Assembly (NCBI GenBank): GCA_014650415.1
Contig: BMUX01000023.1
Location: forward strand, 1 to 64,000
From: Streptomyces spiroverticillatus
Lineage (GTDB): Bacteria > Actinomycetota > Actinomycetes > Streptomycetales > Streptomycetaceae
Direction: 5' to 3'
Length of the DNA stretch: 64,000 nucleotides
In this document: piece by piece, positions 17,926-26,696 of the stretch
How positions within the stretch are numbered: the stretch's first letter is position 1
How the letters are laid out: every line of letters begins with the position of its first letter
Notes under the pieces: generated by a model
Database searches by the model: none
What the model was told of the DNA's origin: nothing
What the model saw: the letters and a program-made list of their open reading frames with translations, nothing else
Translations under genes and position numbers: made by a program

Positions 17926-17942
17926 GGATCGTTCAACAATCC
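17926..17942. promoter_or_regulatory. Candidate GntR operator between divergent regulator and transporter
   Basis: GGATCGTTCAACAATCC is a near-perfect palindrome (one arm mismatch around a central C) in the divergent GntR/MFS promoter region. The GTT-N-AAC core resembles operators known for FadR-type GntR regulators. The same motif recurs within coding sequence at 20865-20881 and 42678-42694. Confidence 0.5.
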
Positions 17943-17957
17943 TCTACGTTGACGAAA

Positions 17958-17990
17958 GTGCACGGTCCCTGAAGGTGCACGGTCCCTGAA
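17958..17990 (+). repeat. 17-bp-period tandem duplication upstream of the MFS gene
   Basis: GTGCACGGTCCCTGAA occurs twice, at 17958-17973 and 17975-17990, between the putative operator and the MFS start at 18024. It lies in the transporter 5' leader and could be a duplicated regulatory element or replication slippage. Confidence 0.7.
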
Positions 17991-18023
17991 CGGCTCTCCC
18001 CTCCCCTGACGAGCGAGGCGCAG

Positions 18024-19301
18024 ATGAGTACGACACAGGCACACAAGCAGCAGGGCGAACTCCCCGAGGACAGTGGCCCGTTCGGCTGGCTCAGCGCTCT
18101 GGGGCCGAAGGGACGACGGGCCTTCGGCGGTGCGTTCGGCGGGTACGCCCTCGACTCCTACGACTTCTTCACCCTCCCCCTGGGCATGTTCGCGATCTCC
18201 GCGTACTTCGCCCTGGACCACGGGCAGACGGGCCTGCTGACCACGGTCACCCTGGTGGTGTCGGCGGTGGGCGGCGCGATCGCGGGCATCGTCGCCGACC
18301 GCGTCGGCCGGGTGCGGGCCCTGATGATCACGGTGGGCACCTACGCGGTGTTCACCGTGGCGTGCGGTTTCGCCCCCAACTACGAGACGCTGCTGCTCTT
18401 CCGGGCCCTCCAGGGGCTCGGCTTCGGCGGCGAGTGGGCGGTCGGGGCGATCCTGGTCGCCGAGTACGCCACCGCCAAGAACCGCGGGCGCACCCTGGGC
18501 GCGGTGCAGAGCGCGTGGGCGGCGGGCTGGGCCCTCGCGGTGGTCGTCTCCACGCTGGTGTTCCAGTTCCTCGACCAGGACACCGCCTGGCGGGTGCTGT
18601 TCTGGACGGGTGCGCTGCCGGCACTGCTGCTGGTGTACGTGCGCCGCAACGTCCAGGACGCCCCCGAGGCGGCGGCGCAGCGGCGCGAGAGCGCCGACAA
18701 GGGCTCCTTCGCCGCCATCTTCCGCCGGGACCTGCTGCGCACCACCCTCTTCGGCGTGCTGCTGTCGACGGGTGTGCAGGGCGGCTACTACACCCTGGCG
18801 ACCTGGGTTCCGACGTACCTCAAGACGGAGCGCGGTCTGACGGTGGTCGGCACGGGCGCGTATCTGACGTTCCTGATCTCCGGCGCCTTCATCGGCTACC
18901 TGTGCGGCGGGTATCTCACCGACGTGCTCGGCCGGAAGAAGAACATCGCCCTGTTCGCGGTGCTCTCGGCGGGCTGCATCCTGGCGTACACGAACATCCC
19001 CACCGGTGCGAACGGGCTCATCCTGGTGCTCGGTTTCCCGCTGGGGTTCTGCATGTCGGCCATCTTCAGCGGCTTCGGCTCGTTCCTGAGCGAGCTGTAC
19101 CCGACGGCGGTGCGCGGCACGGGCCAGGGCTTCACGTACAACACGGGCCGTGCCGTGGGCGCGTTCTTCCCCACCCTGGTCGGGTTCCTCTCGGGCAGCT
19201 GGGGTGTGGGCGGGGCGCTGGTGTTCGGCGCGGTGGGCTACGGCCTGGCCGTGATCGCCCTGCTCGGGCTGCCGGAGACGCGCGGCCGGGAGCTGGTGTG
19301 A
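18024..19301 (+). CDS. MFS transporter (aromatic acid/metabolite:H+ symporter type)
   Basis: 425-residue major facilitator with 12 predicted helices. The DG..D.......D.GRR/K loop signatures appear as GIVADRVGRVRAL (about residues 91-103) and GGYLTDVLGRKKN (about 295-307). The motif FRALQGLGFGGEWAVGAILVAEY is typical of metabolite:H+ symporters that import carboxylates such as shikimate, sialate or aromatic acids. The substrate cannot be read from sequence. Its stop overlaps the downstream DUF1445 gene as GTGA, so import and enzymatic processing are coupled, under the divergent GntR gene. Confidence 0.87.
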   Translation: MSTTQAHKQQGELPEDSGPFGWLSALGPKGRRAFGGAFGGYALDSYDFFTLPLGMFAISAYFALDHGQTGLLTTVTLVVSAVGGAIAGIVADRVGRVRALMITVGTYAVFTVACGFAPNYETLLLFRALQGLGFGGEWAVGAILVAEYATAKNRGRTLGAVQSAWAAGWALAVVVSTLVFQFLDQDTAWRVLFWTGALPALLLVYVRRNVQDAPEAAAQRRESADKGSFAAIFRRDLLRTTLFGVLLSTGVQGGYYTLATWVPTYLKTERGLTVVGTGAYLTFLISGAFIGYLCGGYLTDVLGRKKNIALFAVLSAGCILAYTNIPTGANGLILVLGFPLGFCMSAIFSGFGSFLSELYPTAVRGTGQGFTYNTGRAVGAFFPTLVGFLSGSWGVGGALVFGAVGYGLAVIALLGLPETRGRELV

Positions 19302-20092
19302 GCGTGACGGCCGTGCGGACGGCGCGGGCGCCGCGCGAGGCCCGGGAACGATTCCGCAGGGGCCTGCGGGCCACGACGGCGGGGTGGGCGCCCGGCTTCG
19401 CGCAGGCCAACCTCCTGGCGGTGCCGGCGGACTGGGCGTACGACGTGCTGCTGTTCTGCCAGCGCAACCCGAAGCCGTGCCCGGTGCTGGACGTCACCGA
19501 CGCCGGTGCGTGGACGACGCCGCTGGCGCCGGGCGCGGACCTGCGGACGGATCTGCCGGGCTACCGGGTCTGGCGGCACGGTGTGCCGGTCGAGGAGCCG
19601 ACGGACGTGCTCCGGCACTGGCGCAAAAATTTGGTGTCGTTCCTGATCGGGTGCAGCTTCACCTTCGAGACGGCGCTGGTCGCGGCGGGGGTGCCGATGC
19701 GCCACGTCGAGCAGGGGCGGACCGTGCCGATGTACACGACCCGGCGGCCGTGCCGTCCGGCCGGGCGGCTGCACGGGCCGATGGTGGTGTCGATGCGCCC
19801 CGTGCCGCCGGAGCTGCTGGGTGCGGCGATCTCCGAGAGCGCGCTGCTGCCGGCCGTGCACGGCGGGCCGGTGCACTGCGGGGAGCCCGGCGGGCTGGGC
19901 ATCGCGGACCTGTCGCGGCCCGACTTCGGGGACGCGGTGGAGGCCGCGCCCGGGGACATCCCGGTGTTCTGGACGTGCGGGGTGACGCTGCAGGCCGTGG
20001 TCGCGGCGTCCAGGCCCCCGTTCGCGCTGACGCACGCGCCGGGGCAGATGTTCGTCACAGACGCCCGGGACGAGCAGAACCGGGTGGCCTGA
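19298..20092 (+). CDS. DUF1445 (YcsI) family putative hydro-lyase
   Basis: 264-residue member of the DUF1445/YcsI putative hydro-lyase family, full family length. Recognisable conserved segments are APGFAQANL near residue 35, FCQRNPKPCPVLDV (about 53-66), SFLIGCSFTFE (about 112-122), MYTTRRPCRPAGRLHGPMVVSMRP (in part, about 146-169), and the C-terminal HAPGQMFVTD. A mammalian relative (DGLUCY) is a D-glutamate cyclase, and Bacillus ycsI sits near 5-oxoprolinase genes, so D-glutamate/5-oxoproline metabolism is a reasonable hypothesis. It is translationally coupled (GTGA) to the MFS gene. Confidence 0.85.
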   Translation: MSVTAVRTARAPREARERFRRGLRATTAGWAPGFAQANLLAVPADWAYDVLLFCQRNPKPCPVLDVTDAGAWTTPLAPGADLRTDLPGYRVWRHGVPVEEPTDVLRHWRKNLVSFLIGCSFTFETALVAAGVPMRHVEQGRTVPMYTTRRPCRPAGRLHGPMVVSMRPVPPELLGAAISESALLPAVHGGPVHCGEPGGLGIADLSRPDFGDAVEAAPGDIPVFWTCGVTLQAVVAASRPPFALTHAPGQMFVTDARDEQNRVA

Positions 20093-20137
20093 GACGAGCC
20101 GTACCGGGTGGTCGGGGTACTCCCGGTGCGCAAGGCG

Positions 20138-20172
20138 GGCGGTGGTCCCGGATTCCGTCCGGGACCACCGCC
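20138..20172. terminator. Terminator hairpin between convergent DUF1445 and HEAT genes
   Basis: GGCGGTGGTCCCGG (20138-20151) pairs perfectly with CCGGGACCACCGCC (20159-20172) around a 7-nt loop. It lies between two convergent genes, so it probably terminates both. Confidence 0.65.
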
Positions 20173-20209
20173 CCCGCGCTCATTGAGGGGCCACCGCCCC
20201 TGCGCTCAT
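20165..20209. repeat. 19-bp duplication at the end of the HEAT-repeat gene
   Basis: CCACCGCCCCCGCGCTCAT (20165-20183) recurs as CCACCGCCCCTGCGCTCAT (20191-20209), 18 of 19 identical, period 26. The second copy contains the stop codon (plus-strand TCA, 20206-20208) of the minus-strand HEAT gene. It is analogous to the duplications at the glpF and ribH stops. Confidence 0.75.
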
Positions 20210-21624
20210 ACGGCCGTCGTGTCCGGGCCCATCCTGCTGCGCACCGCGGTCTGCACCTCGGCCTCCTCGGCCGGGTCGGCGGCCAGCCGCCGCAGCCGCT
20301 CCACCACGCGTGCGTCGCCGGTCTCGGCGTGCCGGGCGGCGACTTCCCGTGTCGTCTCCTCGCAGTCCCACAGGCACTCGACGGCGAAGCCGGAGGCGAA
20401 GGACGGATCGGTGGCGGCCAGGGCGCCTGCCGCGCGCTGCCGCAAGTGGGAGGAGGCGGTCTCCCGGTAGATGTGGCGCAGTACGGGGGCCGCGGCGCAG
20501 ATGCCGAGCCGTCCGGCGCCGTCGACCAGGGTCCACAACAGGGGGGCGTCGGGGCCGTCGGACCGGACGGACTCGCGCAGTGCGCCCAGGACCAGGGGCG
20601 CGTCCTGCGCCCCGCCCCGGCAGGAGAGCACTCCGGCGGCGGAGGCTCCGAGGGCGTCCGGCCGGTGCACCCAGCCACGCGCCCGGTCCACCGCTTCGGG
20701 GCCGCACATCCGCTCGAAGGCGGCGACGGCTGCTTCGGCGACGGTCGGGGACGGGCTGTCGGCGGCCGCTTCGATCAGGTCGAGGACGGCCGGGTCCCGT
20801 GACTCGGCGAGGTAGTGCAGCGCCGTGCAGCGCGCACCGTCGGCACCGTCACGTGCCACCTGGAGGATCGTTGAACGATCCTCGGGTCCGGCGACCGCGG
20901 TCAGGCACCGGGCAGCGGGCACGTGCAGCACGGATCCGCGCTCCAGCCCCTGCTGCGCCCACTCGAAGACGGCCGCGACACTCCACCCCGGACGGGGCCC
21001 GGAAGGTCGCATCTGGCGCTGCCACCGGTCGAAGGAGCCCTGCTCCTGCGCCGCGCGCACCCGGCCGCCGACGGACTCCCGCGGATCCTCGGCCCACAGG
21101 CGCCAGGGCCGGGGCTCGAAGGCGTCCCGGACGGCCGCGGCCAGCTCGGCGTCGCCCTCGGGCGTGGCCGCGAACCGGGACAGCACGGGTCCCGCCAGCG
21201 AGCGCAGCCCCTTGTCGTCGTCGCGCAGGGCGAGCTCGTCCAGCGCCCAGGTCCAGTTGGCGCCGGTCCTGGCGTACGTACGAAGGAGCATCAGGGCGTC
21301 GTCCCTGCCGTACGAGGCGAGGTGCCCCAGGACGGCGAGCGCGAGCCCGGTGCGGTTCTCCTCGGTGTCCAGGACGTCCTCGACGTCGAAGAGATGGCGC
21401 TCGATCTCCTCCAGACCGCCGTCGAGGTCCAGGTAGAGACGGGCGTAGTAGAGCGAGCGGTTCTCGACCTGCCAGTCGTGGCGGGGGTCGCTCAGCACAC
21501 AGTGGTTGAGGGCCGCGAGGGCTTCCGGGCGGGGTGCGGCGAGCGCGTGCAGCGTGCCGTCACCCCTGCCCCTTTGCAGGAGGCCGAGCAGGGTGCCGCT
21601 CGGCGCTATGACTGGTTCGAACAT
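20206..21624 (-). CDS. HEAT-repeat domain protein
   Basis: 472-residue protein made of helical HEAT-like repeats. Recurrent patterns of the type 'ALHYLAESRDPAVLDLIEAAADS', 'VAEAAVAAFERMCGPEAVD' and 'LRQRAAGALAATDPSFA' occupy about residues 250-460. Such alpha-solenoids usually bind partner proteins, so no catalytic role can be claimed. ATG 21624 (MFEPVIAPSG) has a GAGG site; the 11 residues upstream are not conserved-looking. A GATCGTTGAACGATC palindrome falls inside this coding region at 20865-20881. The downstream side is a terminator and a small duplication. Confidence 0.75.
   Translation of the reverse strand: MFEPVIAPSGTLLGLLQRGRGDGTLHALAAPRPEALAALNHCVLSDPRHDWQVENRSLYYARLYLDLDGGLEEIERHLFDVEDVLDTEENRTGLALAVLGHLASYGRDDALMLLRTYARTGANWTWALDELALRDDDKGLRSLAGPVLSRFAATPEGDAELAAAVRDAFEPRPWRLWAEDPRESVGGRVRAAQEQGSFDRWQRQMRPSGPRPGWSVAAVFEWAQQGLERGSVLHVPAARCLTAVAGPEDRSTILQVARDGADGARCTALHYLAESRDPAVLDLIEAAADSPSPTVAEAAVAAFERMCGPEAVDRARGWVHRPDALGASAAGVLSCRGGAQDAPLVLGALRESVRSDGPDAPLLWTLVDGAGRLGICAAAPVLRHIYRETASSHLRQRAAGALAATDPSFASGFAVECLWDCEETTREVAARHAETGDARVVERLRRLAADPAEEAEVQTAVRSRMGPDTTAV
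20865..20881. promoter_or_regulatory. Intragenic copy of the GntR-operator-like palindrome
   Basis: GGATCGTTGAACGATCC is a perfect 8-bp-arm palindrome around a central G, inside the HEAT-repeat coding sequence. It matches the intergenic site at 17926-17942 at 16 of 17 positions on one strand or the other. It is either a real regulator site within a gene or a coincidence. Confidence 0.35.
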
Positions 21625-21907
21625 GGGAAAAGGCCTCACATCAAGCTGTCGACGCAACCGGGGAAACGTGCCGTTCCTACGCGGTGCGCCAACATGCCCG
21701 GCCGCCCGTCACAGTCTTCCGCTTGATGTAGACCATCTTCCTCTGCCTCTCGATCGGTGGCCCCGAGTGGGCCCGTTCCACATATCCGTAATGCGGCGAA
21801 TCCTGCCCGCACCTGATGTTTGTGAATCCGTCGTCATCATGGCCCAGCGATTTCGCCGCCGCGACCACATTTCCGACGCCCCCCGGGACTCCCTCACCAG
21901 GAGCGCC

Positions 21908-22300
21908 TCACTGGGCGCCGAACAGCCCCAGCAGGTCCTTCTTGTCGAACATCCGGGCGGTGTCGACCGCGGACGGCGTTCCCGCGGCCGGGTCGGCCCC
22001 GCCCGCGACGAGTACCCGCACGACCGCGTCCTCACCCTTGAAGACCGCTCCGGCGAGCGGCGTCTGCCCCCGGTCGTTGGCCCGGTTCGCGTCCGCGCCG
22101 CGCTCCAGGAGGGCCTGCACCGTCTCCGCGTGCCCGTGGTACGCGGCGAGCATCACCAGCGTCTGGCCGTTCTCGTTGGTGAGGTCCGGCGAGACGCCCG
22201 CGTCGACGTAGGCGGCGAGCGCCTCGGTGCCGCCCTGCCGCGCAAGGTCGAAGATCTTGCTCGCCAGTTCGACGACCTCGGGGTCCACAGCTTCGCTCAT
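21908..22300 (-). CDS. Ankyrin-repeat protein
   Basis: 130-residue protein with about three ankyrin repeats. Examples are NGQTLVMLAAYHGHAETVQALLERGADAN and RGQTPLAGAVFKGEDAVVRVLVAGGADP (each given in part). The C-terminus has the cap-like TARMFDKKDLLGLFG. It is a cytoplasmic protein-interaction module without visible catalytic residues. ATG 22300 (MSEAVDPEVVEL) is preferred over an in-frame start at 22414 because repeat homology starts just after it. It is divergent from smeA across 255 bp. Confidence 0.85.
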   Translation of the reverse strand: MSEAVDPEVVELASKIFDLARQGGTEALAAYVDAGVSPDLTNENGQTLVMLAAYHGHAETVQALLERGADANRANDRGQTPLAGAVFKGEDAVVRVLVAGGADPAAGTPSAVDTARMFDKKDLLGLFGAQ

Positions 22301-22555
22301 CGCGGACTGCCTGCCTTTCACATGCGGTGACCTGGGCGCACGGCGTGAGAGCCGTACGAGTGAATCGACAGGGTACTGCCCCCGTCGCGACATGACCCGG
22401 GCTCCGTACGGCAAAGATCACTCCGAGGCCGGCAGGCTCGGCCGGTCCAGTGAAAAAGACGAAAATTAACCCGATCGCACGATTTGCGGCATAGATACTT
22501 TCTGTGAGCCTGGAAGAACTCATGGTGACTGTCCCCACCAACCAGGAGAATCCTC

Positions 22556-22750
22556 ATGATCCTGTCCATTTCGGGTGTCGTGCTGCTCGGCATCATCGTC
22601 TTCCTGTTCTTCCGCAAGGACGGGCTCAAGGCGTCGCACGCACTGGTCTGCGCCCTCTTCGGCTTCTATCTCGCGGGCACCGCCATCGCCCCGAGCATCA
22701 AGGCCGGAGGGGCGAGCCTCGCCAGCCTCTTGGGCGGGATCAAGTTCTGA
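22556..22750 (+). CDS. smeA: Small membrane protein SmeA
   Basis: 64-residue membrane protein: an N-terminal hydrophobic helix (MILSISGVVLLGIIVFLFF), a KDG turn, a second hydrophobic stretch (ALVCALFGFYLAGTAIAP), and a Gly/Ser-rich C-terminus. It sits 38 bp upstream of an FtsK/SpoIIIE-like gene. This size, topology and pairing match SmeA-SffA of S. coelicolor, where SmeA targets SffA to sporulation septa and loss disturbs spore septation and chromosome segregation. ATG 22556 follows AGGAGAATCCTC. Identification is by context and recall rather than alignment. Expression is expected in aerial hyphae. Confidence 0.8.
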   Translation: MILSISGVVLLGIIVFLFFRKDGLKASHALVCALFGFYLAGTAIAPSIKAGGASLASLLGGIKF

Positions 22751-22788
22751 CCCCGCGTCCCCCACTCTTCCCACCACAGGAGTCCGAC

Positions 22789-24342
22789 GTGGCCCGGCGT
22801 CCCCTCCCCCGCATTCTGAGCAGCAGCAGTGCCTCGGTGGCCCGCAGCCGCGAGCTGGCGCGCACTGCCGCCGACAGTGCCACGGACGTGCTCCATCCGC
22901 TCATCACGATCAGCCGCGGCCTGCGCAAGCTCGCCGCGGCAGGTCGCGCCAAGTGGTCGGCGACCCCGAAGGACAAGCGCGGACCCGCGCTGTTCCTGGC
23001 GGGCGCCGTCGTCCTCGTGGTCGCGCTCATCCCGTACGGGCCGCTGCTCGCCCTGATCACGGTGATGGCCGCGGCCGCCTGGAAGGGGCACGAACGCGCC
23101 CCGGTGCAGACCGGCCCCGCCCCCGCACAGACGGAGCGGCTCCAGTCCCTCTACGAGGCGCTGGTGCCGTACTTCTCCGTCCCCGAGGACCCCGACCCGC
23201 TCTTCGCCCACGGCGGCGCGTGGGACAAGGCCTTCAGCGAGTACGAGTTCGACGACGGCAACCGTCCCTCGCGGCTGCTGATCCGCTACCCCGCCTACTT
23301 CCCGGACGGCGAGGCCTCCTCCCGGGCCCGTATCGAGCAGTTGCTCGGCGCCAAGTCCGGGCGCGGCCGCGAGTACCGCTTCGACTGGGACGAGGAGGGC
23401 AACCAGCTCGTCATGACGGTGCTGGACGCACTCCCCACGACGATCGCCGCCCAGCGCTTCGTCACCGCCCCCGGTGAGACCGTGCTCGGCTTCACGGACG
23501 CCGACGCGGTGCCCCGCACCGTCCCCGTCCAGGGGGGCGACGACGCGTACGACGCCACCCCGGTGATCTGGCGCACGGGCCCGCGTTCCACCGAGCCGCA
23601 CCTGCTGGTCGTCGGCCAGCCCGGCAGCGGCACCACCACTTTGTTGCGCTCGATCGCGCTCCAGGCGCTGGAGGACGGCGACGTCCTGATCGCGGAGGGC
23701 AGCGGCACCGGCGAGTACGCGTGCCTGACCGGCCGCACCGGTGTGCTGGCCGTCGAGTGCGGTCTGTCCGGTGCGCTGGCCGGTCTGGAGTGGGCCGCCG
23801 CCGAGACCGAGCGCCGGCTGATCTCCGCCAACCGGGCCCGGCAGGCGGGCCGGCCCGCCCCCGAGGACACTCGGCGCCCGCTGTGGATCCTGCTGGACCG
23901 CCCCAGCGTCTTCGCCCACCTGACCGCCGCCGACGGACGCACGGACCCGCAGCAGCTCCTCCAGGTGCCCCTGCGGCACGGCCGGGCGGCGAACGTCACC
24001 GTCGTGGTCGCCGAGCAGTTCGACACCCTGGACACGCTGAGCGAGTCGGTACGCGCCCACACGCGCGCCCGCGTGGTGCTCGGCCCCGCGGTGCCGGACG
24101 AGGTGGAGCACGTCCTCGGCGCTCCCCCGCACACCACCCCCACCCCCGACGTCCCGCCCGGGCGCGGCTACGCGCGTCTCGGCACGGGTCAGGTGATGCG
24201 CCTCCAGGTGCCGGTCACCCCCGACCCGTACGACGACGCCACCAGCGACGCGCACCGGCAGGCGGTGCTGGAACTGCTGCCCGAGCGCTCGGTGCCCGTC
24301 GAGGACGTCAGAAGCGTCGATCCGGTGCCTGCCGAAGGCTGA
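22789..24342 (+). CDS. sffA: SffA-like FtsK/SpoIIIE-family septal ATPase
   Basis: 517-residue membrane-associated protein with an N-terminal basic segment, one or two TM helices at about residues 66-98 (ALFLAGAVVLVVALI...), then an FtsK-like P-loop domain. The P-loop reads GQPGSGTTTLLR (276-287): the invariant Walker A lysine is Thr282. The Walker B-like strand PLWILLD ends at Asp370. No FtsK gamma (KOPS-binding) domain is evident. The partner smeA is immediately upstream. Proposed role: DNA handling or septum closure during sporulation, but the altered P-loop raises the possibility of a non-canonical or non-hydrolysing ATPase. GTG 22789 has an AGGAG site. Confidence 0.82.
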   Translation: MARRPLPRILSSSSASVARSRELARTAADSATDVLHPLITISRGLRKLAAAGRAKWSATPKDKRGPALFLAGAVVLVVALIPYGPLLALITVMAAAAWKGHERAPVQTGPAPAQTERLQSLYEALVPYFSVPEDPDPLFAHGGAWDKAFSEYEFDDGNRPSRLLIRYPAYFPDGEASSRARIEQLLGAKSGRGREYRFDWDEEGNQLVMTVLDALPTTIAAQRFVTAPGETVLGFTDADAVPRTVPVQGGDDAYDATPVIWRTGPRSTEPHLLVVGQPGSGTTTLLRSIALQALEDGDVLIAEGSGTGEYACLTGRTGVLAVECGLSGALAGLEWAAAETERRLISANRARQAGRPAPEDTRRPLWILLDRPSVFAHLTAADGRTDPQQLLQVPLRHGRAANVTVVVAEQFDTLDTLSESVRAHTRARVVLGPAVPDEVEHVLGAPPHTTPTPDVPPGRGYARLGTGQVMRLQVPVTPDPYDDATSDAHRQAVLELLPERSVPVEDVRSVDPVPAEG

Positions 24343-24353
24343 CCGCTGTGACG

Positions 24354-24387
24354 GTGCCCCGCACACCTCAAGAGGTGTGCGGGGCAC
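24354..24387. terminator. Perfect hairpin between convergent sffA and MocR genes
   Basis: GTGCCCCGCACACCTC (24354-24369) and GAGGTGTGCGGGGCAC (24372-24387) form a 16-bp perfect stem with a 2-nt loop in the 60-bp gap. No T-tract follows on either side, as is common in high-GC actinobacteria. It probably terminates both genes. Confidence 0.75.
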
Positions 24388-24402
24388 TCCTGCGCTCCAG
24401 GG

Positions 24403-25899
24403 TTACGCCACGGACGTACGCGGTGTCTCCGACCCGGAGCCGGCGCCCGACTCCACGAGCCGCGCGGCGGCGGCCAGGCGTACGGCCGCCTCCTCCGCCA
24501 CCGGACCGCCCACCGTGAACGGCAGCCGCACGTACCCCTCGAAGGCCCCGTCGACGCCGAACCGGGGCCCCGACGGCACCCGTACGCCGACCCGCTCCCC
24601 CACCGCCGCGATCCGCGACCCGGAGAGCCCGCCCGTGCGCACCCACAGGGTGAGCCCGCCGTCCGGCACGTCGAACTCCCAGTCGGGCAGCTCCCGGCGC
24701 ACCGCGGCCACCAGGGCGTCCCGGTTCTCCCTGGCCTGGGTGCGGCGCACCGAGACGGCCTGCTCCCAGCCGCCGGTGTTCATCAGCCAGTTGATGGCGA
24801 GCTGCTCAAGGACCGGGGTGCCGAGGTCGGCGTACGCGCGTGCCGCGACCAGGCTGCGGATCACCTCGGGCGCGGCCCGCACCCAGCCGATGCGCATCCC
24901 GGCCCAGAACGCCTTGCTGGCGGAGCCGACGGTGAGCACGGTGGAGCCGGCCGGGTCGAAGGAGCACACCGGGCGCGGCATCGCGTAGTCGTCGTCGAGA
25001 TGGAGCTCGGTCATGGTCTCGTCGGCGACCAGCACGGTGCCCGCCGAGCGGGCCGCCTCCACCAGGGCCCGGCGCTGGTCGTCGTCGGCGAGGGCTCCGG
25101 TGGGGTTGTGGAAGTCGGCGACGACGTACGCCAGTCGGGGCGCGGCGTCGCGCAGGACCTGGCGCCAGCGCGGGAGGTCCCAGCCGGTGAGCCCTTCCGC
25201 CATGGCGACGGGCACCAGCCGGGCGCCCGCCTCGCGCATGAGCTGGAGGATGTTCGCGTACGAGGGGGACTCCACGGCGATGCGCTCACCACGTCCGGCG
25301 AACAGATGGCAGATGGCGTCCATGGCGCCCATCGCACCGGTGGTGACCATGATCTGCTCGGGCATGGTGGGGATGCCGCGCGCGGTGTACCGGTCGGCCA
25401 GCATCTGCCGCAGCGCGGGCAGCCCGGCCGGGTAGTCGCCGTGCGTGTGGGCGTACGGCGGAAGCTCTTCCAGCGCACCCTGCACGGCCCGGGTGAGCCA
25501 GGGCTCGGGTGCGGGCAGGGCGGCCGTGCCGAGGTCGATGACGGAGCCGAGCGACTCGGGCGGCAGGGGTTCCAGGCCGCGCGCGGGCAGCGGGTTGCCC
25601 GCCGGGACCGCCGTCCAGCTGCCGGCGCCCCTGCGGGACTCCAGGAAGCCCTCGGCGCGCAGCGCCTCGTAGGCGGCTGCGACGGTCGTACGGCTCACCG
25701 CGAGCGCCACCGCGAGTTCCCGCTCGGCGGGCAGGCGGGCGGCGACCGGGACCCGGCCCTCCAGGACCAGCAGCCGCACCCCGTCGGCGAGCGCCCGGTA
25801 GGCGGGCGGCTTGCGGACGCCTGGGCCGGAGGGGCGGGACTGGGAGTTGAGCTGGCGGGCGAGCTGAGCCGCTCCCACCGCCGAAGTCCACTGCGCCAT
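24403..25899 (-). CDS. MocR-type regulator (GntR HTH fused to aminotransferase-like domain)
   Basis: 498-residue MocR/PdxR-type protein. The GntR winged helix (about residues 35-105) includes LPAERELAVALAVSRTTVAAAYEALRAEGFLESRRG (in part). The rest is a fold-type I aminotransferase-like domain, with the HNPTG motif at about 300 and the PLP-lysine motif SASKAFWAGMRIGW at about 365-378. MocR proteins use PLP as a sensor or cofactor. It is divergent, across about 100 bp, from a YczE-like membrane protein gene, an arrangement known for YczR-YczE, so control of that gene is likely. ATG 25899 has a GGAAGGTGG site. Confidence 0.88.
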   Translation of the reverse strand: MAQWTSAVGAAQLARQLNSQSRPSGPGVRKPPAYRALADGVRLLVLEGRVPVAARLPAERELAVALAVSRTTVAAAYEALRAEGFLESRRGAGSWTAVPAGNPLPARGLEPLPPESLGSVIDLGTAALPAPEPWLTRAVQGALEELPPYAHTHGDYPAGLPALRQMLADRYTARGIPTMPEQIMVTTGAMGAMDAICHLFAGRGERIAVESPSYANILQLMREAGARLVPVAMAEGLTGWDLPRWRQVLRDAAPRLAYVVADFHNPTGALADDDQRRALVEAARSAGTVLVADETMTELHLDDDYAMPRPVCSFDPAGSTVLTVGSASKAFWAGMRIGWVRAAPEVIRSLVAARAYADLGTPVLEQLAINWLMNTGGWEQAVSVRRTQARENRDALVAAVRRELPDWEFDVPDGGLTLWVRTGGLSGSRIAAVGERVGVRVPSGPRFGVDGAFEGYVRLPFTVGGPVAEEAAVRLAAAARLVESGAGSGSETPRTSVA

Positions 25900-26000
25900 G
25901 AAATCAGTCCACCTTCCCCGGATTGGCCATGGATGGCTTGTCCTTACGGGCCACAGAGTGTCATGCATCGGTCCACCACCACTACACAGGGGGCGCATCC

Positions 26001-26696
26001 ATGCCCGGTTCACCGCGGTCGTCCACCCATCTCTTCCGACGGCTGACACAGCTGTACGTCGGCCTGGCGCTGTATGGGGTGAGCTCGGCGGTGCTGGTGC
26101 GCGCGAACCTCGGACTGGAGCCCTGGGGCGTGCTGCACCAGGGCCTCGCCGAGCGCACCGGGCTCGCCATCGGCGTCGTGTCGATCATCGTCGGGGCGCT
26201 CGTCCTGCTGCTGTGGATCCCGATGCGACAGCGTCCCGGTCTCGGCACCGTCTCCAACGTGGTGGTGATCGGGCTCGCCATGGACGGCACCCTCGCCCTG
26301 ATGCCCGAGGTGCACTCCCTGGGCGCCCGGATCCCCCTGATGATCGGCGGAATCGTCCTCAACGGCCTCGCCGGCGGCCTGTACATTGCGGCCCGCTTCG
26401 GCCCCGGCCCCCGAGACGGTCTGATGACCGGCATGCACAAGGTGACCGGGCGCTCCATCCGGCTGGTGCGGACCTGCATCGAGATCGCCGTCGTGGCGAC
26501 CGGGTTCCTGCTCGGCGGCACCCTGGGGGCGGGCACCGTCGCCTACGCCCTGTCGATCGGCCCCCTCTCGCAGTACTTCCTGCGCCTGTTCGCCGTACCG
26601 GAGAAGCCGGAGACGAAGCCTGAGGAGACGGCCGCCGTGCCCGAGCCCGGGCCGGTCGCCGACCCCCGGCAGCCCCGGGCGATACTGCCCGGGTGA
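26001..26696 (+). CDS. YczE/YyaS/YitT-family membrane protein
   Basis: 231-residue integral membrane protein with five or so TM helices. It has the family motif LYGVSSAVLVRANLGLEPW (in part) near residues 29-47, followed by G.W.V..Q.L, and GLYIAARFGPGPRDGLM near 133-149. The Bacillus homologue YczE is a membrane protein of unclear function linked to lipopeptide production. The Pro-rich C-terminus (about 205-231) is species-specific. It is divergent from a MocR regulator. Its stop overlaps the following glycerophosphodiesterase start (GTGA). Confidence 0.85.
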   Translation: MPGSPRSSTHLFRRLTQLYVGLALYGVSSAVLVRANLGLEPWGVLHQGLAERTGLAIGVVSIIVGALVLLLWIPMRQRPGLGTVSNVVVIGLAMDGTLALMPEVHSLGARIPLMIGGIVLNGLAGGLYIAARFGPGPRDGLMTGMHKVTGRSIRLVRTCIEIAVVATGFLLGGTLGAGTVAYALSIGPLSQYFLRLFAVPEKPETKPEETAAVPEPGPVADPRQPRAILPG

